From the NCBI GenBank assembly GCA_021151695.1, contig JAGKWU010000001.1:248001-312000 (forward strand): a DNA stretch of 64,000 nt. The letters are read 5' to 3'. Origin of the DNA: Cellvibrionaceae bacterium. GTDB lineage: Bacteria > Pseudomonadota > Gammaproteobacteria > Pseudomonadales > Cellvibrionaceae. Position 1 is the first letter of the stretch, and each line of letters begins with the position of its first letter. Below are positions 7,472-16,279 of this stretch, piece after piece. The notes beneath the pieces are model-generated. The model was not told the DNA's origin and did no database searches. It saw only the letters and a list, made by a program, of their open reading frames with translations. Position numbers and translations under genes: made by a program.

Positions 7472-8497
7472 ATGACTAGAAGTTTGACTGTTACTGTGCT
7501 TGGTGGCGGGAGTTTCGGCACAGCGATTGCTAATATCATCGCCCACAACAACCACAAAACCTGGTTATGGATGCGCTCTGCCGAGCGTGCAGCAGCTTGT
7601 GAGCAAGCACGTGAAAACATTGATTACTTGCCCGGCTATCCATTAGTAGAGAGCCTGCATATCACCTCCGATCTGGAAACGGCGGTTTCACAAAGTGATC
7701 TGGTGTTCGTTTCTATCCCCAGCCATTCCTTTCGCGCGGTTACCCGGGCGATAAAACCCTACTTGCGCGATGATGCCATTATCGTCAGTACCGCCAAAGG
7801 CATTGAGCCCGTAGGTTTCACGCTGATGAGCCAAATCCTTGAACAGGAATTACCCCATCACGCTATAGGTGTGCTCAGTGGCCCCAATTTCGCCAAAGAA
7901 ATTGTGCGCCAGCAGCAGACTGGGTCCGTCATTGCCAGTGGTGATGAGCGAGTTATCAGCTGCGTGCAGCAGACTCTTTGCTCACCAACATTTCGTGTTT
8001 ACTCCAACCATGATCGCTATGGTGTTGAGTTGGGTGGAGCCTTGAAAAATATTTACGCGATTATTTGCGGTATGGCGGCAGCGCTTGGTGCCGGGCAAAA
8101 CACGCAAGCAATGTTGCTCACCCGCAGTCTTGCCGAGATGGGACGCTTTGCGCATTTGATGGGCGCCAACCCCATGACATTTTTGGGATTGGCCGGTGTT
8201 GGCGATTTAATTCTTACCTGTACCTCTGATTTGAGCCGCAATTATCGCGTAGGTTTTGCGCTCGGTCAGGGGAAAGATCTGGACGAAGTTGTTGCTGGTC
8301 TGGGACAAGTAGCAGAAGGCGTGAACACACTCAAACAAGTAAAACAAAAGGCCGACGAGTTGGGTGTATATATGCCACTTGTGTATGGTCTCTATGCTAT
8401 TTTGTTCGAACACAAATCCATCGCTGAAGTTGCGCGTAAATTGATGATGGGAGAACAGAATACCGACGTGGATTATCTCGGAGTTCAAGATGAATAA
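7472..8497 (+). CDS. gpsA: NAD(P)-dependent glycerol-3-phosphate dehydrogenase
   Basis: A 341-residue cytoplasmic enzyme that reduces dihydroxyacetone phosphate to sn-glycerol 3-phosphate for phospholipid synthesis. It shows the N-terminal Rossmann motif VLGGGSFGTAIANIIA, the conserved LSGPNFAKEI, the catalytic-lysine region GGALKNIYAI and GLAGVGDLILTC. ATG at 7472 begins at the conserved fold; the upstream extension of the frame is discarded. It overlaps the DUF4389 gene by 8 bp, so the genes are coupled. Confidence 0.95.
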   Translation: MTRSLTVTVLGGGSFGTAIANIIAHNNHKTWLWMRSAERAAACEQARENIDYLPGYPLVESLHITSDLETAVSQSDLVFVSIPSHSFRAVTRAIKPYLRDDAIIVSTAKGIEPVGFTLMSQILEQELPHHAIGVLSGPNFAKEIVRQQQTGSVIASGDERVISCVQQTLCSPTFRVYSNHDRYGVELGGALKNIYAIICGMAAALGAGQNTQAMLLTRSLAEMGRFAHLMGANPMTFLGLAGVGDLILTCTSDLSRNYRVGFALGQGKDLDEVVAGLGQVAEGVNTLKQVKQKADELGVYMPLVYGLYAILFEHKSIAEVARKLMMGEQNTDVDYLGVQDE

Positions 8498-8795
8498 CGA
8501 TCAAATCAAATCTAACCTGACATCCAGCAAACATTGGCTGCGATTGGTATTTATGTTGATATTTGCCGCAGTTTTGCAGCTGGCGAGTATTTGCATGTGG
8601 ATATTAGTCATCGTGCAATTTTTATTTTCGCTTATCACTGGACAAGACAACCCAAGCCTACGCAAATTGGGCCACGAATTGTCCATTTATATTTTTAATA
8701 CCTTGAAATTTTTAACCTACGCCAGCGAAGAAAAGCCTTTTCCTTTTTCAGACTGGCCGCAAGCTGACGAAACGGAAGAAACGCAAAGCCACTAA
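8490..8795 (+). CDS. DUF4389 family membrane protein
   Basis: A 101-residue protein with one long or two adjacent hydrophobic segments at about residues 18-48 (LVFMLIFAAVLQLASICMW, then VIVQFLFSLITG), followed by the conserved LSIYIFNTLKFLTYASEEKPFPF, which is the DUF4389 hallmark. Function is unknown. It overlaps the end of gpsA and precedes sixA, a gene order known from Pseudomonas, so it belongs to that operon. Confidence 0.85.
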   Translation: MNNDQIKSNLTSSKHWLRLVFMLIFAAVLQLASICMWILVIVQFLFSLITGQDNPSLRKLGHELSIYIFNTLKFLTYASEEKPFPFSDWPQADETEETQSH

Positions 8796-8835
8796 CGAGC
8801 CAGCCCCAAGGAACATTAATACGGAGCATAAGACA

Positions 8836-9309
8836 ATGGAATTATTTGTATTGCGGCACGGCCAGGCAGAGCCGCAGCAAACCACCGATGAAGCGCGCAA
8901 CCTCACGCAAAAGGGGCGCGCTGATGTGGCTTTTAGCATTCGCCACTCAATGACAGATTTGAAAGGCCTACAGGAAATTTGGACAAGCCCATTAGTGCGT
9001 GCACAGCAAACAGCTGCAATAGTTCGCGATTTACTCGCTGCAGAAGGTGTGAATGTGAATATACATACCACACCGTTGATTGTTCCCGAGGCAGATACAC
9101 AACAAGTTTTTGATGCATTGCAAACCGCATCGGCGACATCCATTCTGTTTGCGAGCCATATGCCGTTTGTGGGCGATTTAATCGATCAATTCTGTGGCAG
9201 CGCTCCAGGTTTTCACAGCATGAATACCAGCTCGCTGGCCTGCATTGACTATGACCTGGCAGCAGCCAGCCTGGGTAAATTGCGTTGGTTGAGGCACGCC
9301 AATGGTTGA
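8836..9309 (+). CDS. sixA: Phosphohistidine phosphatase SixA
   Basis: A 157-residue histidine phosphatase with the N-terminal catalytic RHG motif (FVLRHGQAEP), the second conserved arginine in TSPLVRAQQTA and the second catalytic histidine in FASHMPFVGDLI. The size fits SixA, which removes phosphate from histidine residues of phosphotransfer domains. It is in an operon with gpsA and DUF4389 and overlaps the following hydrolase by 8 bp. Confidence 0.9.
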   Translation: MELFVLRHGQAEPQQTTDEARNLTQKGRADVAFSIRHSMTDLKGLQEIWTSPLVRAQQTAAIVRDLLAAEGVNVNIHTTPLIVPEADTQQVFDALQTASATSILFASHMPFVGDLIDQFCGSAPGFHSMNTSSLACIDYDLAAASLGKLRWLRHANG

Positions 9310-10168
9310 TGTTCGCCCTGCACAATTACAATTTAGTATCAATGGAATGAATTTCGCCGCACAAGCCTGGGGAAATCCCGATGGCTTGCCAGTAATAGCA
9401 TTACACGGCTGGCTGGATAATTCCGCGAGTTTTTACGCGCTCGCACCGCGCCTGCACAACCTTTATATAGTTGCCCTGGATATGGCCGGCCACGGCCGTT
9501 CCAGCCACAGGCCAGGTGTTGGTCCGTACAATATCTGGGAAGATGTTAGCGAAATTTTTGCAATAGCAGATACCTTGGGCTGGGATAAATTCGCGTTACT
9601 CGGCCATTCTCGCGGCGGCATAGTTGCCGGGCTTGCCGCTGGTACTTTTCCCGAGCGGATTACTCATGTGGCCTTGATAGAAGGCTTGCTGCCAGAACCA
9701 GTGCAAGCTGAAAATGCACCACAACAACTCGCCAACTCCATTAAAGAAACCCGAGCCCAAGCCGGAAAAGCTCGCACGGTATATCCCGATCTCGCCACTG
9801 CAATCACAGCGCGTGAACGCGGTCTTTTTCCGCTAAGCCCAGGGGCCGCAAGAGCGTTAACGGAGCGAGGATTAACCAGCACCCAAAGCGGTTTGCAATG
9901 GGGCACTGATCAGCGCTTGTTATTGCCATCTGCGATTAAATTGTTGCCGGAACAATTCAGCGCTTTTATTAAACGGATTGCTGCACCCACAATACTTATT
10001 CTCGCCCATGAGGGCATGCCAAAAATCCATCCTTCCTATGCGAAGAAGGCAGCTATGTTCCCCCATATAAAGATAACCTTTCTTCCCGGCGGGCATCATC
10101 TGCACATGGAAAAGGAAGTGGATGAGGTGGCAGCCGCGCTCAGCGTTTTTTTTCATCAACCTGATTAA
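9302..10168 (+). CDS. Alpha/beta fold hydrolase
   Basis: A 288-residue protein of the alpha/beta hydrolase fold. The oxyanion region is ALHGWLDNSASF, the nucleophile elbow is GHSRGG (serine), and the C-terminal histidine is in PGGHHLHMEKE. The shape resembles epoxide-hydrolase or MhpC-like members, but the substrate cannot be read. It overlaps sixA by 8 bp, so it is translationally coupled. No signal peptide is seen, so it is probably cytoplasmic. Confidence 0.88.
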   Translation: MVDVRPAQLQFSINGMNFAAQAWGNPDGLPVIALHGWLDNSASFYALAPRLHNLYIVALDMAGHGRSSHRPGVGPYNIWEDVSEIFAIADTLGWDKFALLGHSRGGIVAGLAAGTFPERITHVALIEGLLPEPVQAENAPQQLANSIKETRAQAGKARTVYPDLATAITARERGLFPLSPGAARALTERGLTSTQSGLQWGTDQRLLLPSAIKLLPEQFSAFIKRIAAPTILILAHEGMPKIHPSYAKKAAMFPHIKITFLPGGHHLHMEKEVDEVAAALSVFFHQPD

Positions 10169-10188
10169 TCCACACGAAACGACATCCC

Positions 10189-11106
10189 ATGAAATATCTA
10201 ACTGCCTTGCGGATACTCTTGCTTCTGACCTTGGCCGGGGGTCTATCTATACAGGCCCAAGCTGCTGAATTGAAATTGCAAAACTATCCGGGTGCGCGCG
10301 AGGTTTTTCTAAGCCAGCAGGAAGACGACGATTATCTACTTGCCCTGGGAAGTTATAAAAAAGTAGACGGCAATTGGTTAGTCGATAGATCACAAAGGCT
10401 AAGCGGCTCCCTGAAAAGAAGCACATTAGAGCTTCCGTCGGATCACAACGCCGAGCAAGGTTTTACGTTCTATAAAGAGCAATTGGATAAATACAATTTG
10501 CGCGAATTGTTTTATTGCAAGGCGCGCGACTGCGGCACGAGTAATAGCTGGGCCAACAATCACTTTAAAATTATCCAGCTCTATGGATTGGATCAATACC
10601 AATTCTATGGCGCGTACGAAATCACCAATGCCGACGAAAAACCTTTTTATGTCGTGCTCTATGCGGTGATCCGGGGCAACAAGCGCGCTTATGTACATCT
10701 CGAAATATTGCACGTCAATAAAATTGACGAATTCGGTGTGGCCTCAAGCCCCGAAACACTTAGCAAATTGCTTAACACCAATGGCTATTTTGTATTTCCT
10801 GAACTGGTTCGCGACGGGCAGAGCGGTGTGCAGTTGCAAATAAAGCAGGCGCATGTGCAGGCGCTGGTCAGTTTGCTCAATAGCGATCCACGTTTAAAAT
10901 TGGCCTTGGTGGGTCATGATTATTCCGCGGGCGCTATCGAACAACAACAGCAAGCATCCAAGGCTAATGCTGAACAAATTAAAGCCGCTCTGGTTACTGC
11001 GGGTATAAGTGCACAGCGGCTTCAAAGTTATGGGCTTGGTAGCCTGGCACCTGCGGGCAGAGGTGACAGGAAAGCACGTGTGGAAGTGGTAAAGATAAGT
11101 GAATAA
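10189..11106 (+). CDS. DUF4892 / OmpA-like periplasmic protein
   Basis: A 305-residue secreted protein. Residues 1-25 form a signal peptide (cleavage near QAQA/AEL). Residues about 30-190 match DUF4892 (NYPGAREVFLSQ, then GSYKKVDGNW). The C-terminal about 100 residues resemble an OmpA-like peptidoglycan-binding domain (KLALVGHDYSAG in place of the usual VEGHTD, NAEQIKAALVTAGISAQRL, then YGLGS). The OmpA-type motif is degenerate, so peptidoglycan binding is uncertain. It follows the hydrolase gene closely in the gpsA operon. Confidence 0.8.
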   Translation: MKYLTALRILLLLTLAGGLSIQAQAAELKLQNYPGAREVFLSQQEDDDYLLALGSYKKVDGNWLVDRSQRLSGSLKRSTLELPSDHNAEQGFTFYKEQLDKYNLRELFYCKARDCGTSNSWANNHFKIIQLYGLDQYQFYGAYEITNADEKPFYVVLYAVIRGNKRAYVHLEILHVNKIDEFGVASSPETLSKLLNTNGYFVFPELVRDGQSGVQLQIKQAHVQALVSLLNSDPRLKLALVGHDYSAGAIEQQQQASKANAEQIKAALVTAGISAQRLQSYGLGSLAPAGRGDRKARVEVVKISE

Positions 11107-11146
11107 AAGGGCTGAATAACGGCCTCATGAGGAATTATTGAAAATA

Positions 11147-11172
11147 AAACGGGCACCTGAGTGCCCGTTTTT
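11147..11172. terminator. Bidirectional terminator between DUF4892 gene and folE
   Basis: Arms AAAACGGGCAC and GTGCCCGTTTT with loop CTGA, with A/T runs on both flanks, between two convergent genes. Confidence 0.88.
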
Positions 11173-11197
11173 GATTGTGCAGATGCTATAACAGGTC

Positions 11198-11737
11198 TCA
11201 ATTAACCAGCGACAAAAACTCCATACGCGTGGCCTGACTGCTGCGGAAGCTGCCGAGCATCGCCGAGGTTTTCATCAGCGAGTTTTGCTTTTCCACACCG
11301 CGCATCATCATGCACATATGCTTGGCTTCGATAATCACGCCCACGCCGCTGGCACCTGTAATTTGTAATACTGACTCAGCAATTTGCGTAGTAAGCTGCT
11401 CCTGAATCTGCAGGCGACGCGCATACATATCTACAATACGGGCGACTTTGGATAGGCCGAGGACTTTTCCGGTAGGTATATAGGCAACATGGGCTTTACC
11501 AATAAACGGCAGCAAATGGTGTTCGCACATGGAGTAAAGCTCAATGTCCTTTACCAGAATCATCTCGCTGGAATCTGAAGGGAAGAGGGCGCCATTAACC
11601 ACCTCATCCAGGGTTTGATTGTAGCCGCGTGTTAAAAACTGAAAGGCCTTGGCGGCACGCTCGGGAGTATCCTGCAACCCAGGTCGGTTTAAATCTTCAC
11701 CAATACTGGCAATAATGCTCGCAAAATGTTCTTTCAT
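11198..11737 (-). CDS. folE: GTP cyclohydrolase I FolE
   Basis: A 179-residue enzyme that converts GTP to 7,8-dihydroneopterin triphosphate, the first step of tetrahydrofolate synthesis. The zinc and active-site motif SMCEHHLLPFIGKAHVAYIP is complete, including the cysteine and histidines, and HMCMMMRGVEKQ supplies the second zinc cysteine. The length is typical of the short bacterial form. It is divergent from prmB, with a 191-bp spacer holding both promoters. Confidence 0.95.
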   Translation of the reverse strand: MKEHFASIIASIGEDLNRPGLQDTPERAAKAFQFLTRGYNQTLDEVVNGALFPSDSSEMILVKDIELYSMCEHHLLPFIGKAHVAYIPTGKVLGLSKVARIVDMYARRLQIQEQLTTQIAESVLQITGASGVGVIIEAKHMCMMMRGVEKQNSLMKTSAMLGSFRSSQATRMEFLSLVN

Positions 11738-11928
11738 GGGTTCCCCTGGCTGGCGTAAGTGATACGCAGAATCAAAAGCGGCATTTTACCCTAGGGCAAT
11801 AGCCGCTGGAAACGTACAAATCTTCTGGCGGATTGCACATCACGGCCCTTGGCACTGGCGTATCCGCCGTGTTTAATAGCGGCCAACTTCGTAGCAGGCT
11901 AAAACAGCCCATCCTTTGAGTAAGACTT

Positions 11929-12825
11929 ATGTCCAACACTATTCTCGATGAATTATTCACCCTGCGCGATTTTATTCGCTGGGGTACCAGTGAATTTAAA
12001 GCGGCAGACCTTTATTTTGGCCATGGTACTGACAACGCTTGGGATGAGGCCGAACATCTGGTGTTACACGCTGTACATCTCACACCGCCGCTCGACAGCG
12101 AGTGGCTGGGCGCGCGCTTGACCCGCAATGAGCGCGAGCGAGCTCTGCAAAACTTGCGTCGCCGCATCGAAGAACGCATACCAGCTTCATACATTACCAA
12201 TCAAGCCTGGTTTGCGGGCCTGCCATTTTATGTGGATGAACGCGTGTTGGTGCCACGCTCTCCCATTGCTGAATTGATCCAGAAGCAATTTGCGCCCTGG
12301 CTTGAACAAGAGCCAACCCGCATTCTGGATTTATGCACCGGCAGTGGCTGTATAGGTATTGCTTGCGCCTATGCGTTTTCTGAGGCGGAAGTGCAATTGA
12401 GTGATATTTCTTACGATGCGCTGGCAGTAGCGCAGGAAAATATTGAGCGTCATCATCTACAAGACCGAGTATTCGCTATTCAATCAGATTTGTTTGAAAA
12501 TTTGCGCGGTCAACAATTTGATTTGATTGTATCCAATCCTCCCTATGTCGATGCCGATGATTTGGCCAGCATGCCGGATGAATATCACGCTGAGCCGGAA
12601 ATTGGTTTGGGTTCTGGTGCCGATGGTTTGGATTTTACCCGCCGTTTACTCGCAGAAGCCAAAGACCTTCTTGCCCCCAACGGATTGCTAATTGTCGAAG
12701 TCGGCAACTCCTGGCCCGCTCTTGAGCAAGCATTTCCCTATTTGCCATTTACCTGGGTTGAGTTTGATCGAGGCGGGCACGGCGTATTTGTATTGCGAAA
12801 GGAAGATTTGGAGATGAGTTATTAA
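11929..12825 (+). CDS. prmB: Ribosomal protein L3 N5-glutamine methyltransferase PrmB
   Basis: A 298-residue protein with an N-terminal helical domain (to about 110), SAM motif ILDLCTGSGCIGIA and catalytic motif VSNPPYVDADD. This is the PrmB/HemK pattern; the N-terminus (LFTLRDFIRWGTSEF) is that of PrmB rather than PrmC. It methylates a glutamine on ribosomal protein L3. In Pseudomonas this gene sits near aroC; here about 4.6 kb of other genes lies between them. Confidence 0.92.
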   Translation: MSNTILDELFTLRDFIRWGTSEFKAADLYFGHGTDNAWDEAEHLVLHAVHLTPPLDSEWLGARLTRNERERALQNLRRRIEERIPASYITNQAWFAGLPFYVDERVLVPRSPIAELIQKQFAPWLEQEPTRILDLCTGSGCIGIACAYAFSEAEVQLSDISYDALAVAQENIERHHLQDRVFAIQSDLFENLRGQQFDLIVSNPPYVDADDLASMPDEYHAEPEIGLGSGADGLDFTRRLLAEAKDLLAPNGLLIVEVGNSWPALEQAFPYLPFTWVEFDRGGHGVFVLRKEDLEMSY

Positions 12826-13232
12826 TTGGCGGGCTCTGACTATCACAGCGCGTTGATTGCCTTGGTCAAATCATCTGACTGGCTTATGTCTGCACTGATG
12901 GAAGTGCGTCAGCTATGCCTAAGCATCAATGGGAAGTTACTAACCAGGCAGGCGTGTACCTCTGGTACGAGAATTGTTTTGGCTCGCCAATGCCAGCATT
13001 GGCTTCACTCGAAGAGGGCGTAGGCTCCTGGCCAGAGTATGCTACTTGTGTCGGCGTTGGACTGGAAGCTGACAATTCCGTATATGTAATTGCGCCCCAT
13101 GGATTAGATGATCTGTTCGAACTGAAGGTCAGGCACAACCCCGCTAAAGTGAATCTCGTTACCTATCAAAAACGGCTTGAACTTAAGCGGTTTAATGAGC
13201 GATGGCCACTGGTACAGATTACGTCCGATTAA
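12826..13232 (+). pseudogene. Broken PF06042-type nucleotidyltransferase family gene
   Basis: Two reading frames together resemble the two ends of a nucleotidyltransferase family protein (NTP_transf_6, PF06042). In frame 1, from 12826, HSALIALVKSSDWLMSALM and EVRQLCL fit the family N-terminus. In frame 3, from about 12912, HQWEVTNQAGVYLWYENCFG, EGVGSWPEYATCVGVGL and APHGLDDLFELKVRHNP fit the C-terminal half. The central part, with the conserved arginine-containing segment and the DVDVIYFD-type catalytic motif (roughly 55-60 residues in the family), is missing at about 12912-12918, and the two halves are out of frame. It follows the prmB stop directly. The remaining C-terminal frame (12915-13232, 105 codons) could still be translated but would lack the active site. 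Family assignment is from memory of its motifs. Confidence 0.7.
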
Positions 13233-13278
13233 CAACCGCAAGTTGTAGAGCTGCTGTATAACAACGTTTTAACAATAC

Positions 13279-13307
13279 AAAACCCCGCGTTTTTAGGGCG
13301 GGGTTTT
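13279..13307. terminator. Terminator hairpin 1 between broken gene and GH3 gene
   Basis: Arms AAAACCCCGC (13279-13288) and GCGGGGTTTT (13298-13307), with a T-rich loop. It lies between convergent genes and has T or A tracts at both ends. Confidence 0.8.
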
Positions 13308-13316
13308 CAGTCGTTT

Positions 13317-13344
13317 AAAGGGCTTATACTTCTATAAGCCCTTT
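13317..13344. terminator. Terminator hairpin 2 at end of GH3 gene
   Basis: Arms AAAGGGCTTATA (13317-13328) and TATAAGCCCTTT (13333-13344), loop CTTC, followed by TTTG. It is a perfect 12-bp stem just behind the GH3 stop codon (13362), so there are two tandem terminators here. Confidence 0.8.
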
Positions 13345-13361
13345 TTGTTTTAGTGGTTTAA

Positions 13362-15914
13362 TTATGGACAAACACCGTTTTTACCCGCGCCTTTCACAAG
13401 GCTGACCTTCGAGAAAGTCACATCCAATGTGCCTTCAGTTAGCAGCGAGAAGGGCTGCAGCACTTGCGTCCAGAATTCAGAAGGCGGTTGTTTAACGCCA
13501 AAGTTTGTACCTGAATCCGGGAAGCAACTCAGCGGAACAGTCACTGTCTGCCAACCTTTGCCGGCGAAAGATTTTAATTTCTCCGTGAAATTAATATCCG
13601 ATGCACAGTAGGAACCGCAGCCCAAACGCAGGAAAGTAGTTTTGCTGGGCGTCGCATCGACTTTGATCTCAAACACTAAAGCTGAATTTGCTTTTTCATA
13701 ATTGGTAAAGTCTTTGCGGTCTGAAACGGAGAAAGCAACTTGACCAGGCCCCTGGCCGTTCCATTGCACGCGACGAGCATCTTCCTGAACATTGCGATCA
13801 ACCGCCGTAATTTGCACTGAGGATACTTTTGCACTCTTGCTATCCATCGACACGCGATCATTTTGGAAGCCGATAATTTCCAGTTTCCACTCGCCCAGTG
13901 GGCGGCGATTAAAGAATTCCAGTTGATCCAATACAGCCTCAGCTTTCAAACCCTCTTCGGACAAACGATCGCCCAATTTATCTTTGTCGCCATAGCTCAA
14001 ACCAAAACCATAGGGGAACAATGGATCATAGTTTTTATCACCGAAGTTCAACGAGACTTGATCCGGACGTTTGGGCCAGGAGAAGCTCAAGCGGCCCGTG
14101 GTGTCATAATTGATCTCACCTTTTGCATTTTTAAAGATAACGTCGGCGATACCTTGCCCCTCTGTACCCGGCAACCAGGCAGCCACAAATGCATCAGATG
14201 CATTCAGCTCGCGGTTAACCCACAGCGGGCGACCGGAGATAAACACTGAAACGACGGGAATGTTTTTGCTGCGTAATTTTTTCAGCAATTCCCAATCGCT
14301 TGAGTTTCTGGGTTTGTAAGTGAGATCGCCAAGGTCACCTTGCATTTCTGCATAAGGATCTTCACCAAAAACCACTATGGCAACATCGGGTTTTGTATCG
14401 AAGGAACCATCCGGGCTCAGCGTGGCAGTACCACCAGCTTCAGTCACCACTTTATTGATGCCAGCAAAAATCGATGTTGCGCCGGGGAAGTCAGTATTGG
14501 CATTTCCTGTACCTTGCCAAGACACAGACCAACCACCAGATTGCTTACCAATATTGTCGGCGCCATCACCGGCAACCAACACTTTTTGCTTACGCGAAAG
14601 TGGCAGCAGATTGTTTTTGTTTTTCAACAACACCAGGGATTCACGCACGGCTTTGCGCGCTATCTCGCGATGCTCAGGTGCCCCCAGAATTGATTTTTTG
14701 CCGGCGAGCTCACGCGTTGATGGCGCACCTTTCTCAAACAAACCCGCTCTGAGTTTTACGCGTAAAATGCGGCGCACTGCATCGTCCAATCGCTCTTTGG
14801 CAAGTTCGCCAGATTTTGCTTGTGCGACTAAATTCTTATAAAGCTCGCGCCATTGCGGATCCGGCACCATATAAATATCCAGGCCAGCCATCATAGACGC
14901 CGGGCAATTGGTTACCGTACAGCCGGGGATAAACATGTGACCATTCCAATCGCCAACTACCAGGCCATCAAAACCCATCTGATTTTTTAACACATCGGTA
15001 AGCAGGTACTTTTGGCCATGCATGGTCACGCCGCCCCAAGAGCTGAAAGAGGCCATCACCACCTGCACGCCGGCATCGATTGCGCCGAAATAACCGGCAG
15101 CATGGATATCCCGCAGCTCTGCTTCTGTCGCTTGGGTGGCTCCGCGGTCAACGCCATTTAGCGTTCCGCCATCACCGATAAAGTGTTTGGTGGTGGCAAT
15201 AACTTTCTGGTTGGTGAACAAAGGTTCTTTGCCAGCTTCCCCCTGTAAACCCTTCACCATTTCGCTAGCGAAAGCTTTAACAATGCGTGGATCTTCAGAC
15301 CAGGACTCGTAGGTACGCCCCCAGCGATCATCCCTCACGACCGCAACGGTGGGCGAGAAATCCCAGTCTTGTCCGGTGACTGCCATCTCGCGTGCAGTCG
15401 CATAACCAATTTCTTTGAGCAACTTGGGATCGTTGGTCGCCCCCAATCCAATGTTGTGCGGGAATAGGGTCGCGCCTATAACGTTACCCTGGCCGTGCAC
15501 CGCGTCGGTTCCCCAGATGATGGGAATGCCGATACGTCCACCGGACTTATCTACCGAGGCGTTGTAAAAGCTATCCGCCATCTTGATCCAGTCTTCGACG
15601 GTTGCGTATTTATTGCGGTGAGGTGTTCCGCCGCCGCCGTTAAGCACCGAACCTATGTGATATTTCTTAACGTCTTCCGGCGTGATTTCGTTAATTTCCG
15701 GCTGGATCACCTGGCCGACTTTTTCTTCCAGTGTCATGCGCGCCAGTAGATCATTAATGCGCTTTTCAATAACGGGGTCTTTGGCGATAGCACTTTTTAG
15801 GACTGGCCATTGCTTGCTGGAGTCCGGGGTCGAGGATTTCACCTCCGCAAAGGCACTTAATGTTGAGCAGAAGGCAATGCTCGACATGAGGGTCAGTAGT
15901 GATTTTCTCTTCAT
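13362..15914 (-). CDS. Secreted GH3 exo-beta-glucan glucohydrolase (beta-glucosidase type)
   Basis: A 850-residue exported glycoside hydrolase of family 3. Residues 1-23 are a signal peptide (MKRKSLLTLM..., cleavage after AFA). The (beta/alpha)8 domain spans about 45-400, with PIIWGTDAVHGQ, the substrate-binding KHFIGDGGT and the catalytic nucleophile Asp at about residue 322 in GLVVGDWNGH. The alpha/beta sandwich follows to about 640, then a C-terminal ExoP-type galactose-binding-like domain of about 170 residues with paired cysteines (LGCGSYCA). This layout is that of the 1,4-beta-D-glucan glucohydrolases of Cellvibrio and relatives, which release glucose from the ends of beta-glucans and cellodextrins. 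ATG at 15914 is chosen because it begins the signal peptide. No transcription partner is obvious apart from the esterase upstream. Confidence 0.9.
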   Translation of the reverse strand: MKRKSLLTLMSSIAFCSTLSAFAEVKSSTPDSSKQWPVLKSAIAKDPVIEKRINDLLARMTLEEKVGQVIQPEINEITPEDVKKYHIGSVLNGGGGTPHRNKYATVEDWIKMADSFYNASVDKSGGRIGIPIIWGTDAVHGQGNVIGATLFPHNIGLGATNDPKLLKEIGYATAREMAVTGQDWDFSPTVAVVRDDRWGRTYESWSEDPRIVKAFASEMVKGLQGEAGKEPLFTNQKVIATTKHFIGDGGTLNGVDRGATQATEAELRDIHAAGYFGAIDAGVQVVMASFSSWGGVTMHGQKYLLTDVLKNQMGFDGLVVGDWNGHMFIPGCTVTNCPASMMAGLDIYMVPDPQWRELYKNLVAQAKSGELAKERLDDAVRRILRVKLRAGLFEKGAPSTRELAGKKSILGAPEHREIARKAVRESLVLLKNKNNLLPLSRKQKVLVAGDGADNIGKQSGGWSVSWQGTGNANTDFPGATSIFAGINKVVTEAGGTATLSPDGSFDTKPDVAIVVFGEDPYAEMQGDLGDLTYKPRNSSDWELLKKLRSKNIPVVSVFISGRPLWVNRELNASDAFVAAWLPGTEGQGIADVIFKNAKGEINYDTTGRLSFSWPKRPDQVSLNFGDKNYDPLFPYGFGLSYGDKDKLGDRLSEEGLKAEAVLDQLEFFNRRPLGEWKLEIIGFQNDRVSMDSKSAKVSSVQITAVDRNVQEDARRVQWNGQGPGQVAFSVSDRKDFTNYEKANSALVFEIKVDATPSKTTFLRLGCGSYCASDINFTEKLKSFAGKGWQTVTVPLSCFPDSGTNFGVKQPPSEFWTQVLQPFSLLTEGTLDVTFSKVSLVKGAGKNGVCP

Positions 15915-16279
15915 GTTATCAATTCTCTGAATACGGTTAAGTCGCATGGTTTTTGGATTCCGTCGGCCGCAACCCAGCGGCACAAGGGCTCGACGTCCAA
16001 AACTTTAGATAAAGAAAATATTAGAGGCGCTTCACTTTTGCGGGTGGCGTAGGTGGGAACTGGGTTACGGGTAAATCAGAACCTCAAACCACTATAAAAA
16101 TCTGGCTGCAACCAAGACGCTGCCTGGGGTGACAGCGTCATTGGATGGGGAGGGGATGTGATTGTAAAAAAATGAAAAGCGTATTTTTTACATCAAGTAA
16201 TCAGAGGCCGGTGCCAGTTTATAGACGTACAAATATGAAGGTGGGACGTGAATATACAAATCCGGGAATGAGTGATCGC
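15915..16279. other. 365-bp spacer between esterase and GH3 genes
   Basis: I see no gene here. It should carry the GH3 promoter. A perfect 7-bp inverted repeat GACGCTG (16116-16122) / CAGCGTC (16133-16139) with a 10-base loop may be an operator or a weak hairpin at the end of the esterase transcript. No T run follows it, so I do not call it a terminator. Confidence 0.45.

Noticed and set aside
12826..13023. Separate 65-residue gene
   Set aside because: Only its first 35 residues resemble a known family; the rest is the other frame read wrongly. Reported as one end of the broken gene.
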